Below, in pieces: positions 24,480 through 36,560 of a stretch of 64,000 bases of DNA. A program made the translations under genes and the position numbers. A model generated the notes under the pieces. It saw nothing but the letters and a program-made list of their open reading frames with translations, was not told where the DNA came from and searched no databases. The stretch's first letter is position 1. Each line of letters begins with the position of its first letter. The stretch lies in assembly GCA_037957365.1 (NCBI GenBank), contig JARHVA010000639.1:4142501-4206500 (forward strand), given 5' to 3'. Origin of the DNA: Torreya grandis (Eukaryota; Streptophyta; Pinopsida; Cupressales; Taxaceae).

Positions 24480-26420
24480 GTACCTGGTGGATGTGTCCTA
24501 GCTATCAGATCTATTAGAGTGATTAGCAGACATGCATTACCTTTGTATTTAGAGTTATTATAGAGATGAGATAGATCCCTCTAAGTTTTGATCTCATTTT
24601 CATGTTCTTAGGAGCATGGGAATGGTTGACCAATAGTTTTTGATGGAAGGTGAAGGGTGAAAACATAGAGGTAAATGCTAATTTAGAGGATGTTCATGCA
24701 TTGCTAAGACTTTTGATAGGTAGGATGCCATTAATTATTGATACACTAGAGGTAGAAGATGAGAGATGGGCCTTAACTCAATGGGATACAATCTTGGATA
24801 GGATCTACCTTGGATTACACAAATCTTGTTCAATATTTATCGTATGGCCATTTTGGACCTCTAAAAGGCTATGATAGGACTTGTGATAGAACAAGTTAGA
24901 TGGAAAGGTACTACTATACGTGATATCCTTGTGCTAGTCAATTTTGGATTAGGGAGTGCTATATGATTTTAATTCTATCATCTAGGTCCAACTCTTACAT
25001 GATATTTATGGGATGTTGTCATAAGGATAAAATATGATGGTATATATTATTTTACTAAGCACATGGATATATGAGAGGTTATTTATTTATCAATTGACTA
25101 GGTTGTCCCATACAATCGATAATAAGTTTCCTCAATTCATTTGATGGAGGAAAGACCATGTAACATAGGTCATACCCCATGTTATAACACTATATTTTAT
25201 CACACAAAGGTAAATAATGTGATAGTTTACACTCACATAACTTCCATATGGCTGAGTTATGCTACTATTGTTACAATTTTGGCATGTGTGTGTATCATGT
25301 GCCACTACACTTCATAGATGGGTCCTCATCTAGGGGATCATGTACCTAGTTAAATAGGACTTCCCCATTGGGTGGACCTTATAATAGTTCCTACTTATTG
25401 GAATGACATACTAGAGAACTAAGAGGGAGATGAGGTAGAGGGGTACTTATGGAGATACTAGTGATCAGGCCTTGATAGGCTAGATTATGGATTAGTTGAG
25501 CACAATAGTAGGAGGTAGCAGGGTAGGATGAGATGATGATATGGATGTGGATGTAGGAAAGTATAGAACACAATATGCACCATAGTAGATGTGGAAGTAG
25601 CCACCACAAGCTCCTCAGAGATGGAGACACCATCAATGTGAGGATACACATGCACTAACTATCATACAATGGGATCTTATAGTAATTCTAGGATGTAGTT
25701 GGTCCATAGAGAGACCACTAAGGAGAGTAACATGGTGGGCTTAGGTGGTGACTCCTATATTTGCATGAATATAGAGGTAGCTGATTGAAGAGGTGGTCGA
25801 TGGGTGATCATACGATGAGACCATAATCAATAATACTATCACTATTGAGAAATATTTTAATTTAGTTTAAGTATTTAATATAAAACACTAGTTACATTGT
25901 TAATTATTATAGATAAATGATTTGAGATATATATGATTTGATATATATCTAGTTTTTTGGTTTTGTAGATCCTATGATAGAGGAAGTTAGATGGAGATCC
26001 CTAGTTATGGTTGTGCATCATGACATTTTTGATGGGGTGTTGTCACCATGAAACCCTACCTCTATGGATGATCCTCTAGTTTCATCTACCCCAAATTAGG
26101 TGGGTTAGTTCAGATTAGTGGGAGAGGTAGTGAGATAGTTATAAGTGTGAGGTGATCAGTTATAGCCACTGATGGGGGTAGGACGTAGATAGGCTTAGGA
26201 TTGGAAATAATTAACATAAGATCAAGCCATGTACATGGAAACTATAGTCCAACTTAGATAGGTATAGGCTTAGGTGGCCAATCTATAGGGACAAGTTACT
26301 AACTTAAGATTTGATATTGCCTCTTTATAACATACCATTCAGAGGGGTCAACCACAGGCATCCATGGGTAGTGTGGCTAGGCCATAGGATATACAAGATG
26401 GATCATAGCCTTAGTTATGT
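24480..26420 (+). pseudogene. Broken plant-mobile-domain (PMD) gene, antisense in E3
   Basis: The plus strand at 24650-24874 encodes GENIEVNANLEDVHALLRLL, which fits the PMD signature in which a G-E-M-T-like strand is followed by LEDV and a Leu-rich helix. Downstream, through stops and frameshifts, come a W-I-Y-E-R-like stretch (about 25060), a cluster around 25220-25400 like the conserved C-terminal part of PMD proteins, an acidic/Arg-rich tail, and near 26270-26360 a Gln-rich segment. PMD proteins (the family that includes MAIL1 and MAIN) occur both as plant nuclear proteins and as passengers of transposons. Its position inside E3, opposite to gag and protease, suggests a passenger. At least one intron-like gap (about 25850-25970) may be present. 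The N-terminal part is poorly preserved. Confidence 0.6.
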
Positions 26421-27158
26421 AACTATTGTATTTTTTACTTATATTTTATAACACACATAATAAATATATCAATGTTGATAGTTTATTGAGATCATGATTT
26501 GTACTTGGATTTGGATGTGGATGCATGGATATATTTATTTTCTAACACATTTATTTTTCCTTTGTTGTATATGCCAAAGGAAATATTTGATGTGTATTTT
26601 ATCTTCTAGCATTAGGTGATACACTTGCATGGTTAAAAATAAAAACAAAAATTGATTTGGAAAAGTATAAGGAATCGGAAAAAATGTAATACATACTATA
26701 TCATGATGGGAAAATAAAAATAAAATATGAATAAATATAATAAACCAAAGATGGTAAAAAAAGGGTTAAAAATTGTTTCCAAAACATGTAAAATATTTAC
26801 ACAAAATTAAAACAAATAAAATCACACTTTATCACATTGGTAAATATGAATTTTTTGCAATAAAATGGAAAACACATGAAAATCAATGGTACAGAAAACA
26901 AAATAAGCAATTCAATTAATCATACTAAATCAAGCTGAGAAGCATGAAAACCTTAATAAAATGGTTGTAGACATACATTCAATCAAAAAATAAGAAGATA
27001 AAATTGAAGAACTTATGAAGTAATCATAAAACATACTAAATAAAGATGATAAGTATATAAATAACATGTAACTCAAAATTGAACACTACTTATCTCAAAT
27101 TTGACACATGTAAATTTCATTGTAACTTAGTTATTTTATAAACTAGGAATTGAAATAT
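26421..27158. other. AT-rich interior of E3, nothing recognised
   Basis: No domain is visible on either strand. Confidence 0.35.
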
Positions 27159-27430
27159 TTTGTAAGGAGGGCCTAAAACTATCCATGGTCTTACATTGGA
27201 ACTCACAAAAAGAACACTAATGAGGTGGAAACAATTGTGGGAATGATTTAAAAGATGTTTATAATGTGGTAATTTGTGAGGACGGTTTGTATTATCCATG
27301 GTATTACACTTCAACTCATAAGGGGAAGACCAATGAGGTGAATGGTAATAATTAAATGTTTTATTATGGTAATTTGTGAGGAGAACTTGGTCTTATCCAT
27401 GGTCTTACAATACAACTCACAAATTGTAAC
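27159..27430 (+). repeat. Tandem repeat, three units of about 95-125 bp
   Basis: Each unit contains GT(A/G)AGGA, then TATCCATGGT(C/A)TTACA and (A/C)AACTCA(C/T)A. The GTGAGGA and ACTCAC ends can pair within a unit. Confidence 0.75.
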
Positions 27431-28659
27431 CCTAGGGGGAATGATCAATTAAAAAAACAATATTTCTCAAGGGGGAGAGAATATTAGGAATGTTGTCATG
27501 AAAAAGGGAATGTAAAAAGCATGGCATAATCATCTATGAGAAGACCTTAGGAAACATGAGGCATACTAGGTATAAAAGAGAGACATTAAGAGTCTGGTGA
27601 CCATCAAAATACAAAGGGTACTTACAATAAGCACAAATTTGTATAGGAAAATAGGTGGGATGATAAGATTGATTCATGTTGGTTATATGAACAAGAAAAT
27701 TAAAATGGACCTACCTTTCCACAACATGTCCCTGATTCCTTGGGACCTCTTACAGAGCTTTTGGTCTACTACAAAGATTGGGTTCTTATGTGAGAAAGTA
27801 GGTGCTAAAATAGTTTTTATTCTCCTATCCCAATCTATTGGCCTACCACACCCAAATGGACCTCAAATCTATCATGATTCCAACTATGGAGCTTGAACTT
27901 TAAATTTAAATAGGAGATGTGATATGAATCACATATTTTAGTGTGATTAGAATTTTGAATTTGTTTGTTGCCTTTTGAATCGTTGTCTTTTGTTTAAATG
28001 ATTTGGATTTTAATTTTGTTATGGATTTTATGATATCTCCTCTATAAGTATTTGGAATAACCAACATTAGTGATAGGAATGATACACACATATGAGATTT
28101 AGACTTTGGTTTAGAATAAATTAATTATCCAAAGATATGATTGACTAAACACTTGGGATTGCCTATGAACCACTATGTAATCTCAATTTTTAATCATATG
28201 TATTCTTAGTATGTGAAAGGAATATAAAAGAATAAATGGAGATCCAAAGTAAATTGGTAGATATAATTACAATGGAATGTATTTTTTGATAACTAGTCAT
28301 ATGGTAGATAAATATTACTAAGTGAGTCAAGGTTTTTATAACCAATTTAGAATAATATTTTTTTGAGTTTGAAGTGAGATAAGATAGAAAAAAAATATTG
28401 TAATAGAAAAAAAGAATCTATGAAATTAGTGAACTCATAAACATAATTTTACAATCATGAAAAGAATTATAAGAAGGCATAAGAAAGATAAATCAAATGA
28501 AACCATATAAAACACATAAAGCATAATATAAATATCCATGTAAAATAAATAGGTGAAACCAAATTTGACACATAGTCAAGTGTATAAGATATATAAAAAT
28601 GGATCACAAATCCAATCCAAAATCATAATGATGAACAATGTGAAAGAACACCATGCTAT
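27431..28659. other. Unassigned stretch with a polypurine/LTR-start-like string
   Basis: CAAGGGGGAGAGAATATTAGG (around 27458-27485) resembles a polypurine tract followed by an LTR start, but no matching LTR pair or primer site was found. An open stretch at 27597-27896 (99 codons) is not recognisable. Confidence 0.3.
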
Positions 28660-30065
28660 GTTCAAAAATACTGATAAATTTGCATACAAATATTATCCAT
28701 GACATCTAAAACATTTGTTTGGAGTTGGATCTTGACAACAACTAAATTTTCATCAATCGTCATGAAAATTTGTGCAAAGACTTTTTTTTGAATCTCTTCA
28801 ACAAAAATTATAGGTGTAGCTGAAGGATCATGATCATGAGGGATCTCATGTGTAGGATACTCAAGAAAGGGAAGAGGTACCTAAATAGGAATGGTATATA
28901 TAGGGTGAGAAGGAGTCACCATTAGTGGACAAGGGGTTTCTACTGGTAGAGAATGAGGTGCCACTAATAGAGAAGGATGAGACTTCTTGTGTGGGCAACC
29001 TATGAAATGGAGGATAATTGGTGCAAGTGTCAATCGAGGGTGATCATGAAGGTGTTGTTAGATAATATGATAATGATTGGTGTGATGGCTACTACATTGT
29101 TGCCAAAGATAATATACATCCCCATATTTAGGGATATACTTAGGTAAAAACTGAGGAAGAGGTATAGCCTTGTCTTTGGGCTGCAAAGTGGTGGGACGTA
29201 ATGTGTCAATATAATACCAAAGTTTTTGATAATGATTGGAATAATGGTTATGTGTCCCATGGAAGAAACATATACATTTTTGAGTAAGCTTTGGAGGCCT
29301 AATAATAGACGAGATAGAAGAAGGATCTAGGGGTGGCTGGTATAACTGGTAGTCATTGTTCCAATGATTGTAAATTTTATGGATATCATAATAAGGATAA
29401 TTAATCCATTGGGTGAGCATGAGATAAAGCTATGGAAAAGGAAGAAGGCCATCACCAAAGGAAGGTGGGTTGGGAATAGAAACTATACTAGGCTCATCTA
29501 AAGGTAAATCAGGAACATAAATAAGACTAGGCTCATTTAAAGGTAAAGTAGGAGCATAAATAAGACTAGGTTCAGTTGAATGTAGAGTGTAGGTAGAATC
29601 CAAACTAGATTTAGTTGAAGGTAAGGCTATTCATGTGGAAGTCTTAAGAATAGTAATTATCATCTCTAAGGGAAGAAAATTAGAAGGATCTAGGTATCTA
29701 AAAATTTGATAAGGATTGGTTGTGGCATGATCCATGAGCATGCTCCTAAGAGGATATGCCTAAATTGGAGGTGTATCATGCAATAACTTCATCTCTATTC
29801 TAAGAACAATAATAATAATAATAATAATACAATTAGCTACTATAAAGGAAGGCATGTTACAATATGAATGAAAATACTAAAATAAAGAAGTGTGATATTG
29901 AATAATCTTTGCATTTCTAGCTTCTACAATATTGTCTAAAAATGGGTCATCTAAAGCATAACCATCATCATAGTCAGGTGTATGAAAGTAGATGGTACAT
30001 GTAGGTATTATCTTATCATTTGAATTCATATGATGGATAGAATGTATAATATTGGTTAAGACCAC
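28660..30065 (-). pseudogene. Proline-rich region with a CHHC zinc-knuckle-like motif (E3)
   Basis: The reverse strand encodes a Pro/Ser/Leu-rich stretch, then at 29270-29229 CFFHGTHNHYSNHY, where the Cys-x2-His-x4-His part of a gag CHHC knuckle is intact and the final Cys has become Tyr. More Pro-rich sequence follows to about 28660, with many stops. In Ty3/gypsy elements such a knuckle normally precedes protease; here it follows the protease. It could be a duplicated gag module, a rearrangement, or a piece of another element. Confidence 0.4.
29808..29829 (+). repeat. AAT microsatellite
   Basis: About seven AAT units. Confidence 0.9.
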
Positions 30066-30369
30066 AGGTATATCATCGATATGAGGTTGAGAAGATCAAG
30101 GTTACAAAGAGGGAGGAAGTTGGGAGATGATATGAGGGGATAAATCAAAGGTTTTGATCTTGAAGCTAATCTCATCCAAATCACCATCATTAGAATTTAA
30201 GAGGTTAAGTGGTATGTTCCCAATTATAAGCTTATGTAGAATTGATAGGATAATTGAAGAGTTGAGATTCCCTCAATGGGATACTAAGAAAAAGTTCAAG
30301 GGTAGGAAATATAAAGACACAACATTCTTGGAATTGTTCAAACTTCTAAGGGTTTGTGTCTCATTGAAT

Positions 30370-30804
30370 ATTTTAAATAGCATTGTTATTAAGGAATTTG
30401 ATGCATTGGCATGTAGATGAGGTAACTGATTTCATATGATGAGTCTAATGTCTACCAAACAAGATGTTATAATAGAGGGTAAAGTTAAAGATCATAAATT
30501 TCATGTGGATGATGATAGGAGGGATGGTAATTGGAAGCCACATACAACCTAGAGGATTTTCCTTCTATCATAACCTTGACATGTGTTACATGTGGAATTC
30601 AGGTTGTATTCATAATGTCTAATTTTTTAAAATGAAATCAATGGAAGCAATGCAAGTACTTGAACCTTCATGAATTAAGGCATGCTTAACTTGGATATTA
30701 TTGAGTTGGATAGTAATGAATAAAGGAGGATCATTTGCATGAAGCATAATCTCATCGAGAATCATGGAAGTGATAGGAAACTCAAGGGAAAGATAGGTGT
30801 CCAT
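30370..30804 (-). pseudogene. Aspartic protease of E3, catalytic Asp lost
   Basis: The reverse strand encodes PPLFITIQLNNIQVKHALI, then HEGSS (active-site loop, with His at 30672-30670 where the catalytic Asp should be), then after a stop and frame change FMIFNFTLYYNILFGRH, a stop, then a THHMKSVTSS segment and CIKFLNNNAI. This follows the Ty3/gypsy protease layout including the N-I-L-(L/F)-G-R-P-W-I-H-like motif, and aligns in layout with the E2 protease near 63.7-63.95 kb. Stops and at least one frameshift accompany the lost Asp, so it cannot be active. Confidence 0.75.
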
Positions 30805-33363
30805 TATTTCATCAACATGTATGGAGGTATCTTAAAATTGTTTAAGGATATTATATTTGAATCCAAATAAGGTAGATTCTCATCCTACTAGAGGAGGATG
30901 ATGGATGTTAATTTCAAATAATAATTACATTAGATGGTTTTGATGACAGGAGAAGTTTGCATTAATTTAAAAAAGGGTATCTAAGATGGGAGATGAGAAA
31001 TTTTTTCAATAAGGTCCCATTCATCATAACCCATGGAGGATTGCTAGATATAGGTGCCTAATATTGCAAGAGATCTTGTGAAGGAGTTTTGGAAGTGAAA
31101 TTAAAATTGTGGTGATAAGGTGTATTTGGTTTGGGTTGAGGACAAATAGGTTGATTGACTTTAAGTGGTGGTATTTTTGGTTGAGTTCTTTTTTGTGGTT
31201 GGGTCGAAGAAATAGTATTGGAATGTTGGGGAATGTTGTCTTGGTTTGTAGATGTTGTGGGTAGAGTAGAGATAGTCTGAGAGGTATAATCAAGATCAGT
31301 TGTTGAGAGTGGTTTTTGAATGGTTATAAGGTCTTCTTAGATTAACTCCATTATATGAGATGGGGAAGTGTCATGAATGATGCAAAATGGTTGAGATGTT
31401 TGATGCATGGGAATTTGAATGATATCGATAAAAGAAACTAATCTTCACATTTTAGTCATATTTACCATATTTTATTCATTAGTAGTGAGTTCTATAAGAC
31501 TTTTGACATTTTTATATGAGTAGGTTTGTTGGTGTCATCTTGATGGTTGGGAAGAGGATCTTTATATATAATAAGATGAACATTAGCTTGATTTAAAGCT
31601 TGATTTTATTTTTTATGTTTCATGGGATTTAAAAGCTATATCACATGATTTTTAATTCTTTTGAATAAGTTATTCATTATCAAATTTTGGGCCAAGAATA
31701 AAATCCATAGCTAGATTTTGTAATTGTCTACCAAGTTGCATGAAACCAAAAAAAATTGTTTAGATCATACCATGATTTCATTCGATGAGGGGTCAAGATT
31801 TCATGGTAGAGGTCTTGTGAGATGCTTTTTAATCTCAACTAAGGATAATGGTTTGTATAAATTTGGATTTTTATGTTGAGAATATGTAGGAGTAGGAGTG
31901 TTATTTAGAGGGGGAGAATGCTCTGTGGTGTTGTTTGGAGCAATTGTTTGAATGTTGTGAATAGTTTCGTAGGTGTCAGTAATGTTATCATTAGTTACAT
32001 TATGGTTTTTGTTTTTAATGAGGATACAAGTTCCCATTGTATGTTGAGATTGTTCAAATTGATGCACGAGGAATTATTTTTTCTTAACTTCATCAAGGGC
32101 TTCTTTTAAGGTTCTTGGAGAGAGAGAGTCCTAACCCGATATTATAATTTGGGGTATAAAGCATTAGTGAAAACGTGGAAGAGGTTATCATCCACCATAT
32201 TATGCTCACATTTGTTATAAAAGGTCTTTCATCATTTGATTAAAGTTTGTGCCATTGCAATTTCAATTTGTTTACAATTTATAAAGTGACCTAAGTTCTC
32301 AGAAAGATCACTAGTTTGAAATTCTTGGACTAGTAAGATAACCAAGTCTTTAAGGCTAATTATAGAATAGGTTTTTATTTTATTTTACCAATCTAAAGCA
32401 TGTTTGGAGAGTGTTATAGCTAATATTTTGGTAGTGGAAAAGGTATTGAATTTGACCCAATATTTATAAAGGTTACCATTTTTTTTAAGTACAACTTACG
32501 ATTATTGGACCCATTATAAGTGATTGTAAGTGTGGTACCTCCTATGTCAGTATTAGCAATTTGAGGTACAAGAGGTTCACTTTGAATAATTTTTATTGTT
32601 TTATTATTTAGGGGAAGTTGAGGAATAAGGTTACAATGGGAATCCCTAAGGTGGGGTGGGAGGCATATGAATTTTGTGCTCCCCATGAAACCTATTGAGG
32701 TTGGTTCTGAATGTTAATGAGATGGTTTTGCATTTACATCTTTTTATTGGCATTATTGGTTTGAAAATTATGCGTTATATTGAGTGTTTGTAATAAGATT
32801 TGATGGGTTTTAGCATTATTTCACTAGTGTGTGTAGCATGTGATGCATTGGTATTATTATCAATGGCTTGAGTTTCACAATGAGTATTAGCATGCATCGC
32901 ATTAGTGGTATTAGAAGAATTGGTATCAAAATAATCACTAGTAGCATGACAAGCATTGGCATCAAAAAATGAACTAGTATAAAGGTTATCATTGGTATCA
33001 AAGGATGCATTAGTGACATGGTTAAGGATAAGGGTCTTTAGAAAAGGCCCACTAGAAGTTGAACCTACCATGTTAGTAGAGATATTTGGCATGGAGGTTG
33101 AAGAAGTCATAGAATAAGATGTCATGGTATATGAAGGAGAAATAATAGAATGAAAAGGTTGAGAGGCAAATAAAGTGTTTCCCCCAAATCTATGAGAGAA
33201 GTCAGGGGAGGGTGAAATAGGTTCTTCTAATTAAAGACCTATCATAAGATTGTAAATGGTTAAAGGTTCCTTTCCTCTATGTAGGACAAATGGGGAGGAA
33301 TCTCATAATTGGTAGTGAAAGTGGCAACATGAACATTACTTTCATTGAAGGTGGGATCCATAA
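30805..33363 (-). pseudogene. Gag of E3, degenerate
   Basis: A plausible start is ATG at 33363 (MDPTFNESNVHVATFTTNYE), about 1.9 kb after the primer site. A low-complexity segment rich in Asn, Thr, Ser and His follows (33125-32778). Around 32480-32100 come FSTTKILAITLSKHALDWQ, LVILLVQEF and a WKTFYNKCEHNMVDDNLFHVF segment, which match in order the gag core of E2 (Leu-Ser-Gly-A-x-L-D-W-Y, then L-A-Q-L-F). From about 32067 to 30900 it becomes Asn/Pro/His-rich, a typical linker. Stops and frameshifts are frequent. Confidence 0.6.
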
Positions 33364-33489
33364 GTTATGTTTTGGGAAACTATTAGGATGGGTAATCTCA
33401 TCATATTTATTTGATTTAACTTTGTATTATATTCAAAAAGGATATTCATGATGAAGGAAAGAGGTTAAAAAGTTGAAAAAAAGAAGAAT

Positions 33490-33850
33490 CAGTTGATAGG
33501 ATACAAAATCAAACTAATCAATAGTTTTCTATAAAATAGGAAATAGAATGGGGAACAAAGGGACATAGTCATATAGGTTGACTATGTACTATTAGATAGG
33601 AAGTTAAACATGATTAAAAGAGGACACAATCAGACATGTTGACTATGTACTTCAAGATAGGAAATAGAACATGCTGACAAGATACATAATTGAATAGGTC
33701 AATTGTGTACTCCAGAGGGAGAAAGCTGAATAGGCTAATAAGATACACAATTTTACAAGGTGATTGTGTACTATTGAAAATCAATATTCATATTCTATAA
33801 GAGATTATGTAGATAGGGATGATAGTGTTCTAAAAATAGGAAAATATTTT
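33490..33850. repeat. 60-bp hairpin repeat array 1 (E3 leader)
   Basis: Six units with a 60-bp period (dyads start near 33500, 33562, 33622, 33682, 33742 and 33802). Each has a dyad of the type ACATAGTCA...TTGACTATGTAC around a loop of about 8 bases. Arms have changed between units, with several changes that keep pairing or leave G:T pairs. All three reverse-strand frames contain stops, so it is non-coding. Confidence 0.8.
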
Positions 33851-34559
33851 TCAAGATAATATCTAGGCAAATAAAGTGAAGCACATAACTAATTAGATTA
33901 ATGTGATTGATCTAATTAGAACATACCTCACACACCTTGCACTAATGCTAGCTAATTTAAATTTTGTAATACAAAAACAAATGATCAAAGAGAAAGAAAA
34001 AACTTGAATGTAAATACTAACTAATTGGTTATTCTTGAATGTTTTTAAGTTATAATATATTTTGAAATTAATGTTATGAGAATTTGGATATAAGAAGGAA
34101 TTAGAAAGCAATCTATGGATAGTTTCAGGTGGTTTAGGCTAAAATGGATAAGTATTGGTAATGGTATTGGCCTGGTATTAGTGCTTACCCCTCACTACAC
34201 AATCCCATCAAGATAAGGGTTTCAGGTGTTTTGCCAATATATACCAAAAACACATGTTTATACTTGGTCAAAACACCAAGTCGGCTTCCCCTTGGTGATG
34301 AAATATAAGTATATATTGGAAAGAAAAATGTTTAATGTTTTTTAGTTTAAAGTGATTTGGAAGTGTGTGCAAAAGATAAAAATAGTGTTACTAAATTGCT
34401 AAATTGAAAAACCACCTAATTAATCTATGTTTGTTACTCCAAGCATACAAGCAACTAAAATGAAAAATGAACTAATTACTAGAAAAATAGGTTAATTTAT
34501 TTTATTGTGAAGTGTACAAAGTTAATTCAAATGACAATGTATGAAAATAATATAGAACA
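33851..34559. other. E3 leader between the two arrays
   Basis: AT-rich, with a less AT-rich block at 34130-34320 that contains short inverted strings around ACACCAAGTCGGCTTCCCCTTGG. Nothing else is recognisable. Confidence 0.4.
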
Positions 34560-35170
34560 GAGTTGACAGAGTCACTAATGTTTTGTAAAAGAAAAATCTA
34601 TAAGAACATAGTCAAATTGATAGACTATATACTCTAGACAAAAGATAGGCTACATAATTGTATCAAACTAGTCGACCTAATTTGTTGTAGGGTTGTAATT
34701 TTGTAGACTGTAAACTTGTAAGAAATAATATTATAAATGAATAACATAAATGAAAAGAAAGGTAAAAATAAACCTTGGTGGTTTTGAATATTCTTAGTTT
34801 GAAATTTTCATGATGTGTTACTCCAATGTTGATTAAAATATTATATGAATAGATTTGATTGGGTCAACAGAGTCTAATAAAATTATTTGATAAAAAATAA
34901 TATGTGAATAGATTTGATTGGTTTGACTATATTTTCAAACTTGTATGCTAAAAAAGAAGAATTATAAATAGATTCAATTAGCTCAACTATGTATGCAATC
35001 ATGTAACTAAAGAAGAAGAGTATGTTAAGATGATCGATTTAGTCACTTGTATTTGGAAAAGAACTATGCATGTAAAATAGAATCATTTTAGAGTAACTAT
35101 GTGTTAAACCTACACATAGACTATTAGAACTATATCAATAGGTTCAATACAGTACTAAAAAAATAAAAAT
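34560..35170. repeat. 60-bp repeat array 2 (E3 leader), degenerate
   Basis: A similar core (ATAGATT(T/C)(G/A)ATT, then TCAACTATGT or TTGACTATAT) recurs at close to 60-bp intervals near 34850, 34910, 34970, 35030 and 35090. Another clear dyad is at 34607-34632. The array is related to array 1 but more decayed. Confidence 0.6.
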
Positions 35171-35231
35171 ATATATTATGATGATAAAATAAATGCATGA
35201 AATAAAACCTACAAGGGTTTGATTCACATTA

Positions 35232-35240
35232 GGTTCACCA
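35232..35240 (-). promoter_or_regulatory. Candidate primer binding site of E3
   Basis: The reverse strand reads TGGTGAACC three bases after the end of LTR C. It matches the primer site of element R in sequence and spacing, which supports reading C as the 5' LTR. Confidence 0.65.
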
Positions 35241-35243
35241 TAA

Positions 35244-35390
35244 TGTATAAAAAGGAAAATAAAAATAACTTATTAATCAATCCTATCTCAAAGATGATAA
35301 ATCCTACTCAAAATTTCATTTGTTGATACATTAGATATTCAGGGTCATGACCAAGGTTGATCCAATAAACCTAACCAAGGGATATATTAC
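35244..35390 (-). repeat. LTR C (5' LTR of E3), inner piece
   Basis: It matches the left part of LTR A, including TTGATACATTAGATATTCA and GGTCATGACCAAG. It stops abruptly at ATTAC, where B begins, and resumes at 36561. Confidence 0.7.
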
Positions 35391-36555
35391 TATATACGCA
35401 TAATATTTTCAAATTTTTATCACTTACTAATGCTCTTTATCTTGTAGGAACCTATCAAGTCTCAATCTCTATGAGTGCACACCCTAAGGGGTGAATTGAG
35501 AAAGGGGTGGGTAGACCATTGGTGCTTTGTAGGATTGTTGTCTTATTTTCCACTTATTATATGCACACTTGTATCCTAAAAACCTTATACCTAAGCTTGT
35601 TCTTCTCTATTTCACATTCCTCAGTCATTTTATATCAGTTTCCCCTTTTTCTTAACCTCAACCCTCTTTTAATTATTCACTATACTAGGTTGACCTTGTA
35701 CAATTTTGGGTGAAACTCATTTAGGGTCTAGGTTGGCTCTTGGCCAACCTAGCCCATGACCTAGTGAATTCTTGTCCATAATTGTGTTACGTCGACTAGG
35801 TAAACCTTATCGGCTGAAAATTTCAGAATGGTTTAGGGTTAAATCCACCTATATAAACAAAATCATCTTGCCATTATTTAGAGAAGAGAAGAAGAAGTAA
35901 GATATATTGTGCATCTTCTTATTGACCATTCTACTTGAGGATCAAGTTTAGGGTTTCATACTTCCTTTAGAGATACAAATATTATCTTGTGGAGAATTCT
36001 TTTAGATGCATTCATAGGTTGTGTAGCCTATATCTGATTTATCCTTGTCATCCTTGCATACCACAATAACCTCTAATAATAGATTAAGCTTGATGGGTTC
36101 ATCTTCAAAGGTAAGTATTCCTAACTTTGTTCCTCCTTTATAAGAGTAGATAGATATGCATTTGTACTTATCTTCCATCCGTTAGGATTCCATATATAAT
36201 GACATGAGTATATGTCTTACATACATGTTTACTTTTTATATTTCTTACCCCCACTTGTGCCACAAGCTTTGGTGATCACTATACCATATTTTACTTTACT
36301 TGTTATTAGTTTAGTGAGATATTAAAACATAGGAGATAATTAGGGATATTACATGATCATGCTTGATCAAAGGCTTTGAAACCCTCCATATCATGGTTTA
36401 TTGTGGTAAGATATCTCTTAATTAAGTATAGTGGATCCCCATATTGGTCATGTTCTTGATTATCTAATGTGTCCCCAATCGGAAGTGTATGGTATGATCT
36501 ATCTTCTACGAGTTAGGATTGATTTATAGACATGATGCATTTATAATTTCATAAA
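35391..36555 (+). repeat. Nested LTR B (same family, opposite direction)
   Basis: This full-length LTR (about 1165 bp) is the reverse complement of the A/C type: it begins TATATACGCATAATATTTT and carries the same landmarks in reverse order (CTTGTGCCACAAG, ATTTTACTTTACTT, TTGGTCATG...ATCTAATGTGT). It sits inside LTR C, flanked by ATTAC on the left and CTTAC on the right, a probable decayed target duplication (4 of 5 bases). No internal region accompanies it, so it is a solo LTR. Confidence 0.75.
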
Positions 36556-36560
36556 CTTAC

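Noticed and set aside
30154..30420. 88-codon plus-strand open frame
   Set aside because: It is antisense to the C-terminal part of the E3 protease and shows no own family.
33490..33850. CRISPR-like regular spacing of dyad repeats
   Set aside because: The units are contiguous tandem repeats without unique spacers, inside a plant retrotransposon leader.
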